DNA of 9,707 nt. It comes from CAZIRO01 sp964541595 (GTDB lineage: Bacteria; Acidobacteriota; HRBIN11). Under the pieces are notes generated by a model. It was not told the origin of the DNA. It did no database searches and saw nothing but the letters and a program-made list of their open reading frames with translations. The position numbers and the translations under genes are program-made. Of this stretch, positions 1 through 6,272 are shown piece by piece. The stretch's first letter is position 1; each line of letters begins with the position of its first letter. Location of the stretch: the NCBI GenBank assembly GCA_964541595.1, contig CAZIRO010000112.1:1-9707 (forward strand). Reading direction: 5' to 3'.

Positions 1-50
1 GGCACACATGCCCTGATCTGGAGCGTTCTTCAGCAAACTGAACTGCTCTG

Positions 51-947
51 TTAAAAGATCGTCCAGATCAGAGCAAACACCGCAAACCCAACGGCGGCAT
101 TCGCTTGAAAGAACGCGGCTGCAAATCGGCCCTTTTGTGCCCATGCGTGTTGTATCATAAACAACCCGCACAGTCCGGTCCAGGCGACCCCCGCGGTCCA
201 GGTCCAGGTGGGGTGGCGAGCGTGGATCGTCACGAGTGCCAGCAGTCCCAGGACGTGCAGCAGCCGGGCGACACGCAATCCCACCTGTTCGCCCCAGCAG
301 GCAGGAATGGAATACAGTCCCGCTGCACGGTCAAACGCGACGTCGAGCATGGCGTAAATGACATCAAACCCTGCAACCCAGGCAAGCACAAACACGGACA
401 GCAACATGACGTCCGGTAAATGGGGATGGTACACCATCATTTCGGGAGTTTTGACGATCCCCAGGAACCCGCCCAGGGGAGCAAACGCCAGCGCGCTTCC
501 CACACCGAGATGCGTCCAGGGGGTCCAGCGCTTCATCTGCGGATAAATCCAGAACACCGCTGCCGGAATCGGCGCCAGGATCAAACACCACGGGGACAGC
601 AACGCTGCAGCAACTGCGAATAATGCAAACCCACCCCCGATGAGACCGTACACTTCGAGCGGGCGCACCTTTCCGGCCGGGAGTTCACGCTGTGCCGTTC
701 GCGGGTTCTGCGCGTCGATATCCCGATCGAGCCAGCGATTCAGCGCCATGGCCGCCGTGCGGGCGCCGAAGAGTGCCACCAGGATCAGCCCCCAATCCGC
801 TGGTAGAACACGCGGTTCTGCCATCCATGCGCCCGCATATGCAACCGGCAGGGAAAAAACGGTATGCTCGATTTCGATCAGACGCGCGTATGTGCGCCAC
901 CGAAAACGCATGGCTATCGTCAGGCGATCTGCGAGACCGATATTCAT
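51..947 (-). CDS. mqnP: MqnP-type 4-hydroxybenzoate/1,4-dihydroxy-6-naphthoate polyprenyltransferase (UbiA superfamily)
   Basis: This is an integral-membrane UbiA-superfamily prenyltransferase of 298 residues, a usual length for the family. In the futalosine pathway MqnP attaches a polyprenyl chain to 1,4-dihydroxy-6-naphthoate at the cytoplasmic membrane. The first Asp-rich motif is at residues 70-84 (NRWLDRDIDAQNPRT, with N70, D74 and D78) and the second at 193-207 (GFDVIYAMLDVAFDR, with D195, D202 and D206). These bind the Mg-diphosphate of the prenyl donor. Several hydrophobic segments follow, such as 102-135 and 180-200, and the protein ends in a hydrophobic stretch. It is the last gene of the mqn operon, starting 6 nt after the mqnD stop. 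No strong Shine-Dalgarno is visible, so translational coupling is likely; Met13 (position 911) is an alternative start. UbiA paralogues act on different aromatics, and the call of MqnP rather than UbiA rests on the four adjacent mqn genes. Confidence 0.9.
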   Translation of the reverse strand: MNIGLADRLTIAMRFRWRTYARLIEIEHTVFSLPVAYAGAWMAEPRVLPADWGLILVALFGARTAAMALNRWLDRDIDAQNPRTAQRELPAGKVRPLEVYGLIGGGFALFAVAAALLSPWCLILAPIPAAVFWIYPQMKRWTPWTHLGVGSALAFAPLGGFLGIVKTPEMMVYHPHLPDVMLLSVFVLAWVAGFDVIYAMLDVAFDRAAGLYSIPACWGEQVGLRVARLLHVLGLLALVTIHARHPTWTWTAGVAWTGLCGLFMIQHAWAQKGRFAAAFFQANAAVGFAVFALIWTIF

Positions 948-953
948 CCGAAT

Positions 954-1790
954 TCATGTCACCGGATCGAGTACGGGCACGGTCGGGATGTACCCATGCG
1001 CATGGGACTGTCGGTATAGTTCCTCCAGTGCCCGCAGGCCTTCCGCGCCGAGATCGCGCGTATCCGCGTTGACATACATACGGACAAACCGAATACATGT
1101 GTCGGTATCCATGCCGCGGCCGAACTGCTGCGCGTACCGGATGGCCGCATTCAGTTCCGTGTATGCAATACGGATACTCTCCCGCAGTGCCCGTTGAATA
1201 CGTTGTGCCAGCACGTCCCCGAGATCCCGACGGACGACGTTCACGCCGAGCGGGATCGGTAATCCCGTGGTCGCCTGCCACCACGCCCCGAGATCTGCTA
1301 CCAGATGCAGGCCGTGTCGTGCGTATGTGATCTGGCTCTCATGGATGACCAATCCGGCATCGACATCGCCCCGCTGTACAGCCGAAACGATGGCATCAAA
1401 CGGTACCCATACCGGTTGGAAATCTGCCAGAAACAATCGCAACAACAGATATGCCGTGGTATACCGACCGGGAACAGCGATACGCCGTCCGCGCAGTTCA
1501 TGCGGGTCAACGGGGTCGCGGGCGAGCAGCCGGGGACCGTATCCACGTCCCACGGAGGCACCCGTACGGAACAGCCGGTACCGATCGGCGACCCGCGGAT
1601 ACGTCGCTGCGGAGATCGCTGTGACCTCCAGCCGACCGTCCAGTGCCCACCGATTCAGCGTTTCAATATCCGCCAGGACGTGTTCGATCGCGTATCCGGG
1701 AATGGCGACTTTCCCGGATACCAGCCCGTAAAACATAAACGCGTCGTCTGCGTCGGGACTGTGGCCGATGCGCAATGTCTCCACCACCAC
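954..1790 (-). CDS. mqnD: 1,4-dihydroxy-6-naphthoate synthase MqnD
   Basis: MqnD cleaves cyclic dehypoxanthine futalosine to give 1,4-dihydroxy-6-naphthoate, a late step of futalosine-dependent menaquinone synthesis in the cytoplasm. The protein (up to 278 residues) has the periplasmic-binding-protein-like fold of the family. The N-terminal motif RIGHSPDADDAFMFYGL is at 7-23 and the motif GLVIHESQITY at 146-156. The His in that second motif corresponds to the His described as catalytic in characterised MqnD. The start is one of three consecutive GTG codons (1790, 1787, 1784), preceded by AGGGGGG (complement of 1792-1798). Spacing favours the second or third GTG; the longest form is given. It lies 42 nt downstream of mqnC and 6 nt upstream of mqnP, so it is cotranscribed with both. 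Confidence 0.95.
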   Translation of the reverse strand: MVVETLRIGHSPDADDAFMFYGLVSGKVAIPGYAIEHVLADIETLNRWALDGRLEVTAISAATYPRVADRYRLFRTGASVGRGYGPRLLARDPVDPHELRGRRIAVPGRYTTAYLLLRLFLADFQPVWVPFDAIVSAVQRGDVDAGLVIHESQITYARHGLHLVADLGAWWQATTGLPIPLGVNVVRRDLGDVLAQRIQRALRESIRIAYTELNAAIRYAQQFGRGMDTDTCIRFVRMYVNADTRDLGAEGLRALEELYRQSHAHGYIPTVPVLDPVT

Positions 1791-1832
1791 ACCCCCCTGG
1801 TTTTGCCGATTGCGCCATCCTCGAAACGAAAC

Positions 1833-2903
1833 TTACCCGACCCGCTCGTACAGCGTCGTGCGCTGCACCGGAACGAAACCGGCCGCGCGGATCATGGCTT
1901 CCACTTCCTGTACAGTGGTGGAAGTCACATGGCCGGTCGCCGCATGCACGTGTTCTTCCCATAACGTGCCACCGAAATCGTCCGCACCGAAGTGCAGCGC
2001 GATCTGACCGACTTTTTTCCCCTCGGAAAACCATGACGCCTGAATGTGATCAAAATTGTCCAGGTAGATGCGACTCAATGCGATCATGCGCAAATACATC
2101 TGCGGCGGTGCAACGTCACGTACCCATTTGGTGATATGCGAGTGCTGGGGCTTGCAACTCCACGGGACGAACGCCGTGAATCCGCCGGTTGCATCCTGCA
2201 GGCGCCGGATGTGTTCCAGATGTTCAATAATGTCTTCCGGCGACTCGACGTGACCGTACATCATCGTGGCCGTACTCCGCATTCCGAGTTCGTGGGCAAT
2301 GCGATGCACCTCGAGCCACTCCGCCACAGACCCCTTCTTCGGACTGATCCGCCGTCGCACACGATCGGAGAGAATTTCCGCGCCACCGCCCGGGAGCGTC
2401 TCCTGTCCCGCTTCCTTCAATCGGCGCAGCACCTCCCGAACGGACAGACCGGACAACCGTGCAATGTGGCGAATCTCCGATGCCGTGAAGAAGTGCGGGG
2501 TCACATGCGGAAACCGTCGACGTGTCTCGCGCACCAGCCGGATGTAGTACTCCAGCGGCAGATCGGGATGATGCCCGCCCTGCAGCAGGATCGTGGTCGC
2601 CCCCCGTGCAACGGCCCATTCGATTTTGCGCATGACCTCTTCCACCGACAGGGTATAGGCATCTGGCGCACCGGGTTTGCGATAGAATGCGCAGAACAGA
2701 CAGTCGGTAACGCATACGTTGGTGTAGTTTGGATTGCTGTCAATGACATAGGTCACGATCGGTTCCGGATTCTTGCGAAACCGGATGATCTGGGCGACCT
2801 GACCGAGCGTCAGGAGATCGGCGTCCGTCCATAGACGCACTCCCTCTTCCGGGGTAATCCGTTCGCCCGCGAGTACCTTATCCAGGATATCCGTGACGTG
2901 CAT
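1833..2903 (-). CDS. mqnC: Dehypoxanthine futalosine cyclase MqnC (radical SAM)
   Basis: MqnC is a radical SAM enzyme that cyclises dehypoxanthine futalosine, the substrate for MqnD. From the chosen start the protein is 356 residues, typical for the family. The [4Fe-4S] motif C-x3-C-x2-C is C64, C68 and C71 (CVTDCLFC), followed by AFYRKPG. A conserved LQGGHHPDLPLEYY stretch follows, then GGGAEIL. The reading frame stays open to an ATG at 2975 that overlaps the mqnA stop as ATGA and would add 24 residues. I prefer the ATG at 2903 because it has GAGGGG (complement of 2907-2912) three bases upstream, because family members begin close to this point, and because the extra codons are mostly G-rich repeat sequence encoding a low-complexity VPVSVPF peptide. 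It is paralogous to MqnE two genes upstream. Confidence 0.95.
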   Translation of the reverse strand: MHVTDILDKVLAGERITPEEGVRLWTDADLLTLGQVAQIIRFRKNPEPIVTYVIDSNPNYTNVCVTDCLFCAFYRKPGAPDAYTLSVEEVMRKIEWAVARGATTILLQGGHHPDLPLEYYIRLVRETRRRFPHVTPHFFTASEIRHIARLSGLSVREVLRRLKEAGQETLPGGGAEILSDRVRRRISPKKGSVAEWLEVHRIAHELGMRSTATMMYGHVESPEDIIEHLEHIRRLQDATGGFTAFVPWSCKPQHSHITKWVRDVAPPQMYLRMIALSRIYLDNFDHIQASWFSEGKKVGQIALHFGADDFGGTLWEEHVHAATGHVTSTTVQEVEAMIRAAGFVPVQRTTLYERVG

Positions 2904-2933
2904 GGTCCCCTCACATGGACGTGAATGATCAGA

Positions 2934-3044
2934 ACCGGAAAACGGGACGGAAACAGGAACGAACGGAATGGTCATGAACGGAGCCGCATATCCGTATACA
3001 CATCATATCCCCGCGTCCCATTTCCCGTTCCAATCCCCGTACAG
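2934..3044 (-). repeat. Degenerate G-rich inverted repeat at the mqnA/mqnC junction
   Basis: On the minus strand one end reads GGGATTGGAACGGGAAATGG (about 3016-3037), closely matching the terminal repeats of elements A-C. The opposite end (about 2934-2966, plus strand) is a looser G-rich match, AACGGGACGGAAACAGGAAC. The unit is about 110 bp, spans the mqnA stop codon and ends about 30 bp before the preferred mqnC start. A clean flanking duplication is not evident, so this may be an old or partial copy. Confidence 0.5.
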
Positions 3045-3832
3045 TCCGCATGGAGATATGCCAGGAATACATGCAACGCGCGCCGGTCCGCCGCCGTGAG
3101 CACATACCGAAACTGATGGAGGTATGCGTCGGTGGGTGGACCCCATGCCCCCGTCGGATGGAGAACAGCCTGGCGCGCCATTACATGTCGGGTCCAGCGG
3201 CGTATCCAGTCCGTTCGTTCTCGTCCTTTCCAATCATTGCGCACGACCCAGACCGCATATACGAACGGCAATCCCTGCCAGCGATACCATGCCGCACCGA
3301 GATCATAAATGTACGGCCACAATTCCGGAGGAAACACCCGGTCCCACCGGTACCCATCCGCCGGAACCGCCCGGTACGCTTCCCTGCCCGGGAGCATGCC
3401 CCGCCGGGTCGCCACGAAAAGTGCCGTATCGCCGATGAGCAATGCCGCATCCGCACGTTGCGGGTGATCCGCCCACTGCCAGGTGTCCACGTTCCATACA
3501 TGCCGGAGCAGAATCGTCAGAAGGGCCACTGAAGTAACACTCTCCGGAGTGATCCAGATACGCCGATGTAGTAAACGCTGTACCGGCACGCGACTGCACA
3601 GTAAAACACTCCGTACCGGACCCGTGGCCGCAAGTCCCAACTGGATCCACGGCATATACTGATGCCGCACACGGGGAATCGCCGCCGTCGGAATGCAGGC
3701 GAGTTCGACCGGAGACTGCAGAATGTATGCAACGAGCTGGCGGGGAATATGCCAGACCCATACCGCCTGACCGTCAAATGCATCATACAACGGCCGGATG
3801 TTCTGATACGGAAAACACGCGATCCGGATCAT
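2972..3832 (-). CDS. mqnA: Chorismate dehydratase MqnA, with a repeat-derived C-terminal tail
   Basis: MqnA catalyses the first committed futalosine-pathway step, converting chorismate to 3-[(1-carboxyvinyl)oxy]benzoate. The 286-residue protein begins RIACFPYQNIRPL (3-15), which matches the family's RIG..-Y-N-..PL opening. Further family-like stretches are ITPESVTSVALL (94-105), LLIGDTAL (131-138) and YDLGAAWYRWQGLPFVYAVW (176-195). The start ATG (3832) overlaps the mqnE stop in an ATGA, so translation is probably coupled. The last 20 or so residues include GIGTGNGTRG (about 266-275), encoded by a degenerate copy of the G-rich repeat found elsewhere in this window. The native C terminus may therefore have been replaced or extended by a repeat insertion. 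The N-terminal residues diverge somewhat from well-studied MqnA, but neighbours and motifs make the call firm. Confidence 0.92.
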   Translation of the reverse strand: MIRIACFPYQNIRPLYDAFDGQAVWVWHIPRQLVAYILQSPVELACIPTAAIPRVRHQYMPWIQLGLAATGPVRSVLLCSRVPVQRLLHRRIWITPESVTSVALLTILLRHVWNVDTWQWADHPQRADAALLIGDTALFVATRRGMLPGREAYRAVPADGYRWDRVFPPELWPYIYDLGAAWYRWQGLPFVYAVWVVRNDWKGRERTDWIRRWTRHVMARQAVLHPTGAWGPPTDAYLHQFRYVLTAADRRALHVFLAYLHADCTGIGTGNGTRGYDVYTDMRLRS

Positions 3833-4956
3833 GCGGCAACCTCGGTGTAGATACGGACCACACGGTACAGCGCATCGCGTTCAACAGGAATGCGACCGGC
3901 AGCGCGAATTAACCGCAGTATGCGTTCGCGTGTGAGTTCTACGGGACTGCACGCACCGGCAGCGTGCATGATCTGTTCCTCGCCCAGAGTGCCGTTGATG
4001 TCATCTGCTCCGAACGTGAGGGCGATAGAAGCCGTGGATTCCCCCATGGTCACCCAGTAGGCTTCCACGTGCGGAAAGTTGTCCAGCATCAGGCGGGCGG
4101 CGGCGACGGTACGCAGTTCGTCGATCGGACCGGCTGGCCGTGGCACGAGCCGCGTATGCCCCGGCTGGTATGTGAGCGGTATGAATGTCAGGAATCCGCC
4201 GGTTTCGTCCTGCAGTTCACGGAGTCTGCACAGGTGTGCAACACGTTCTTCCACTGTCTCAATGTGTCCGAACAGCATGGTAGCATTCGAACGAATGCCC
4301 AGCCGATGTGCGATACGGTGGATCTCCAGCCACCGCTCCGGCGAGGCTTTCCCCGGATAAAGCAACCGGTGAATGCGGTCGGTCAGGATTTCAGCACCAC
4401 CACCGGGCAGCATGACCAGGCCGACTGCGCGCAGCCGCGTCAGGGCTTCCTCCGGCGGGATTTTCCACCGCCGCGAGAAGTAATCGATTTCCGATGCCGT
4501 AAACGCTTTGATCTGAATGTGCGGGAAACGTGTATGAATGGCACGCAGGAGTTCCTCATACCACTCAAACGGCAGATCCGGGTGGTGTCCCCCGACGATA
4601 TGCACCTCGCGGATTTCCTCGTTCAGTGTTTCCAGAACAGACGAATGCGATACCACGTAGGCGTCCGGGTCCGTCTTTTTTCGCGCAAAGTCACAGAACT
4701 TACAGGAAAGCACACAGATATTGGTCGGATTGATATACCGATTGATCACAAAATACACCCGATCGCCCGATTTCTGCCGTTTGACCCAATCGGCCATGCG
4801 GCCCAGCGTGAGTATATCGTCTGTGGTGAACAGTCGGACTCCATCCTCGAATGTCAACCGCTCCCCGTTGTGCACTTTCTCCCAGATGGGTATCAGTTGC
4901 GGATCCTGCACCGGAATCCGTTCTCCCCGTTCCGCATCGATCGTGATCCAGTGCAT
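3829..4956 (-). CDS. mqnE: Aminodeoxyfutalosine synthase MqnE (radical SAM)
   Basis: MqnE is a radical SAM enzyme that adds the adenosyl radical of S-adenosylmethionine to the MqnA product, giving 6-amino-6-deoxyfutalosine. The protein is 375 residues from the chosen start. The iron-sulfur cysteines are C81, C85 and C88 (CVLSCKFC), followed by DFARKKTDPDAYV. A VGGHHPDLPFEWYEELL stretch and a GGGAEILTDR stretch follow, as in MqnE/MqnC enzymes. The frame is open back to an ATG at 5037, which would overlap the tetR gene. The ATG at 4956 is chosen because AGGGGG (complement of 4962-4967) lies five bases upstream and MqnE-like sequence begins there. It follows tetR after 58 bases and overlaps mqnA by ATGA. 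Its presence implies the aminofutalosine branch, so an MTAN- or MqnB-type nucleosidase is needed from elsewhere in the genome. Confidence 0.94.
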   Translation of the reverse strand: MHWITIDAERGERIPVQDPQLIPIWEKVHNGERLTFEDGVRLFTTDDILTLGRMADWVKRQKSGDRVYFVINRYINPTNICVLSCKFCDFARKKTDPDAYVVSHSSVLETLNEEIREVHIVGGHHPDLPFEWYEELLRAIHTRFPHIQIKAFTASEIDYFSRRWKIPPEEALTRLRAVGLVMLPGGGAEILTDRIHRLLYPGKASPERWLEIHRIAHRLGIRSNATMLFGHIETVEERVAHLCRLRELQDETGGFLTFIPLTYQPGHTRLVPRPAGPIDELRTVAAARLMLDNFPHVEAYWVTMGESTASIALTFGADDINGTLGEEQIMHAAGACSPVELTRERILRLIRAAGRIPVERDALYRVVRIYTEVAA

Positions 4957-4961
4957 TGACA

Positions 4962-4967
4962 CCCCCT
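4962..4967 (-). promoter_or_regulatory. Ribosome binding site deciding the mqnE start
   Basis: On the minus strand AGGGGG sits five bases before the ATG at 4956. The upstream in-frame ATG at 5037 lies inside tetR and would add a 27-residue N-terminal extension with no family resemblance, so this site fixes the start. Confidence 0.75.
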
Positions 4968-5014
4968 GATTTCCCGAGGTGTAGCCGGAATCAACACCGG
5001 GTAGTCCCCCGCAG

Positions 5015-5626
5015 TTACGTTGTGTCGTTGCGCGCATCGATACCGATCGTGCGCAACAACGTCCTGTACACGATCGGATAGTCTGCCATCAGACTCCGCC
5101 GACGCGGTTCGAGCAACCAGCGCATGAGGATCTCATGAATGGCGCCCACCCACATCCACGCCACCGTTTCCGTATCGTCCAGATCGATGGAGCCCTCGGC
5201 GCGCGCCTGTTCCAGTTCCTGCTGGATCAGCCGTACGATCCGTTGATGGATTTCGAGCAGTTTCCGATCGAACGGGGGTCCCAGACTGGACATCTTGAAA
5301 AACACCAACCGTACGACCGTTCGGTGTTGTTCAAACAGGCGAAACCCGCTCCGGATGGCGGCGCGCATGCGGCGGTGGTGACTCTGTCCGGCACGGTCCA
5401 TGGCGGCCTGCATACGGCGGATCAGCATATCCGCCAGGCCATCCACAAGGGTCATAAACAGGTGTTGTTTACTCGGAAAATGCACGTACAGTGCCCCTTT
5501 CGACACGCGCGACCGTTGTGCGATCTCGTCCATTGTCGCTGCGTGATACCCCTTGCGGGCGAACACCTCGAGTGCGGCTTCAACGATACGTGCCCGGGTC
5601 CGGGCTTTTCGTTCTGTCCGGCGCAT
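5015..5626 (-). CDS. TetR/AcrR-family transcriptional regulator, probable mqn operon repressor
   Basis: This is a 203-residue TetR-family protein. The N-terminal DNA-binding domain is clear: RARIVEAALEVFARKGYHAA (11-30), then the helix-turn-helix TMDEIAQRSRVSKGALYVHF (31-50) and the PSKQHLF start of helix 4. The C-terminal part (about 60-203) is the ligand-binding and dimerisation domain; its effector cannot be read from sequence. It is the first gene of the minus-strand operon, 58 bases ahead of mqnE, with no terminator visible between them. A palindromic operator candidate and a strong promoter lie immediately upstream, so autoregulation and control of the menaquinone genes are inferred. 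A GGGAG (complement of 5636-5640) about nine bases before the ATG can serve as ribosome binding site. Many TetR proteins with this arrangement respond to lipophilic or acyl-CoA ligands, but nothing here identifies one. Confidence 0.9.
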   Translation of the reverse strand: MRRTERKARTRARIVEAALEVFARKGYHAATMDEIAQRSRVSKGALYVHFPSKQHLFMTLVDGLADMLIRRMQAAMDRAGQSHHRRMRAAIRSGFRLFEQHRTVVRLVFFKMSSLGPPFDRKLLEIHQRIVRLIQQELEQARAEGSIDLDDTETVAWMWVGAIHEILMRWLLEPRRRSLMADYPIVYRTLLRTIGIDARNDTT

Positions 5627-5663
5627 GGCATTGCACTCCCGACCGGAAACAGCAGGACGACAT

Positions 5664-5689
5664 ACAAACTGACCGGTCAGTCAGTTTGT
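5664..5689. promoter_or_regulatory. Palindromic operator candidate for the TetR regulator
   Basis: Two nested inverted repeats are present. The inner one is a perfect 14-bp palindrome, ACTGACCGGTCAGT (5668-5681). The outer one has perfect 10-bp arms, ACAAACTGAC (5664-5673) and GTCAGTTTGT (5680-5689), with a 6-bp spacer. It begins 38 bp before the tetR start codon, directly downstream of the predicted transcription start. Size, symmetry and position are those expected of a TetR-family binding site. That the adjacent TetR binds it is inference. Confidence 0.8.
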
Positions 5690-5697
5690 TCGGGGAT

Positions 5698-5727
5698 ACT
5701 ATACCCACCCGCACCCGCGGTTGTCAA
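5698..5727 (-). promoter_or_regulatory. Sigma-70-like promoter of the tetR-mqn operon
   Basis: On the minus strand the -35 box is a perfect TTGACA (complement of 5722-5727) and the -10 box is TATAGT (complement of 5698-5703), separated by 18 bp. The predicted start of transcription is near 5691, just ahead of the operator palindrome at 5664-5689. The leader to the tetR ATG would be about 65 nt. Confidence 0.75.
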
Positions 5728-5828
5728 TCGCATCGGTGCCAAACGGTGCATTTCCAACATGAAGTCATCAGGGACGGGAAACGGAACGGCGCATGTTCGT
5801 CACGATGTCTCCCCGGAACGGTGATCTC

Positions 5829-6013
5829 TGAAATCGGAACAGGCAATGGGACACAGGGCGTCCCGATGGACCCCGCGATATACGGTCATCCAGGATGCGC
5901 GGACCCCTGACACCCGGCACCTGACACCTGGGACCTGAGACCTGTTCCCGGCGTCGACCGGTCCATCCGCGCATCCGGTGCATTCCCTGTCCCATTTCCC
6001 GTCCCGATCCCAG
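5829..6013 (-). repeat. MITE-like element A with terminal inverted repeats and 9-bp flanking direct repeat
   Basis: The left end has ATCGGAACAGGCAATGGG (from 5833) and the right end (5988-6008), read on the minus strand, ATCGGGACGGGAAATGGG; these are imperfect terminal inverted repeats of about 21 bp. The element is bracketed by an exact 9-bp direct repeat GGTGATCTC (5820-5828 and 6014-6022), consistent with a target-site duplication. Read on the minus strand it aligns in order with element B: a GGGATCGGG end, a CCGGAT block, GGTGTCAGGG, ATCCTGGA, and GTGTCCCATTGCC leading to a CGATTT-CA end. It has no coding capacity. It contains an extra heptamer array that accounts for its greater length. 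Confidence 0.75.
5906..5947 (+). repeat. Heptamer tandem array inside element A
   Basis: Six 7-bp units run without interruption: CCTGACA, CCCGGCA, CCTGACA, CCTGGGA, CCTGAGA, CCTGTTC. Elements B and C carry only about a single related unit (GGTGTC followed by AGG or CGG on the opposite strand) at the corresponding place, so this is likely a local expansion within the element. Confidence 0.8.
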
Positions 6014-6040
6014 GGTGATCTCGCTTTTCCGGCGGGTTTT

Positions 6041-6049
6041 TGCTATGAT
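6041..6049 (+). promoter_or_regulatory. Extended -10 promoter of the C1-carrier operon
   Basis: TGCTATGAT matches the extended -10 pattern TGnTATAAT with one mismatch. The sequence 17 bp upstream (TCGCTT at 6021-6026) is a poor -35, which extended -10 promoters tolerate. Predicted transcription start is about 6056. The promoter lies between elements A and B, so element B would be transcribed in the 5' leader. Confidence 0.55.
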
Positions 6050-6084
6050 CATCGCCTGTCGCATACATGACAAGCGCTTCCATC

Positions 6085-6251
6085 CGGGATCGGGGCAGGC
6101 AATGGGGCAGAGGCACCGCCGGATACGCAGCTGTACCGGTGGCCACCGGCTTCGGTCCCGGGTGTCAGGGAAATGGGTATCCTGGAGACTATGGATAGTA
6201 CACGGCCGAATGGCGACCTACAGTGTCCCATTGCCCGTCCCCGATTTTCAA
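6085..6251 (+). repeat. MITE-like element B in the operon leader, with 8-bp flanking direct repeat
   Basis: The left terminal repeat (6089-6109) begins ATCGGGGCAGGCAATGGG. The right one (6224-6245), read on the minus strand, begins ATCGGGGACGGGCAATGGG, so the ends can pair over about 21 bp. An exact 8-bp direct repeat CTTCCATC flanks the unit at 6077-6084 and 6252-6259. The interior holds the perfect 14-bp palindrome CCGGTGGCCACCGG (6136-6149) and CGGTCCCGGGTGTC (6153-6166), both repeated in element C. It lies between the promoter and the ribosome binding site of the downstream gene, and as RNA its ends would form a long stem ending 8 nt before that site. Confidence 0.78.
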
Positions 6252-6259
6252 CTTCCATC

Positions 6260-6267
6260 AGGAGGGG
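6260..6267 (+). promoter_or_regulatory. Ribosome binding site deciding the GTG start of the cyclo-ligase gene
   Basis: AGGAGGGG lies five bases before the GTG at 6273. The frame is open upstream to an ATG at 6015, but that extension runs through element B and has no protein-family resemblance, so this site sets the start. Confidence 0.85.
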
Positions 6268-6272
6268 ACATC

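Larger units (their letters stand above)
5627..6272. other. Divergent intergenic region (646 bp) filled largely by two repeat elements
   Basis: From left to right it holds the tetR leader, operator and promoter (5627-5727), about 100 bp without a recognised signal except for a G-rich stretch at 5770-5790 resembling a repeat end, repeat element A (5829-6013), the promoter segment of the plus-strand operon (6014-6084), repeat element B (6085-6251) and the ribosome binding site of the cyclo-ligase gene (6260-6267). Open frames crossing it show no protein-family resemblance and simply read through the repeats. Confidence 0.7.

Noticed and set aside
1..50. Terminator after mqnP
   Set aside because: Only a 4-bp stem can be drawn and there is no following U-tract; nothing convincing is present.
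2914..3054. CATGGA direct repeat as target-site duplication of the mqnA/mqnC repeat
   Set aside because: Only 6 bp, and up to about 20 bp away from the repeat ends; compatible with chance.
3964..4959. Long plus-strand open frame (331 codons) opposite mqnE, and similar ones opposite mqnC (2046-2834) and mqnA (3050-3532)
   Set aside because: They lie antisense to firmly identified genes, show no family motifs and are rich in Arg/Pro/His as expected of shadow frames in GC-rich DNA.
5906..5947. CRISPR array
   Set aside because: Units are only 7 bp, contiguous and without spacers.
6015..6272. N-terminal extension of the cyclo-ligase frame to an ATG at 6015
   Set aside because: It reads through repeat element B with no ribosome binding site or family similarity; AGGAGGGG fits the GTG at 6273.
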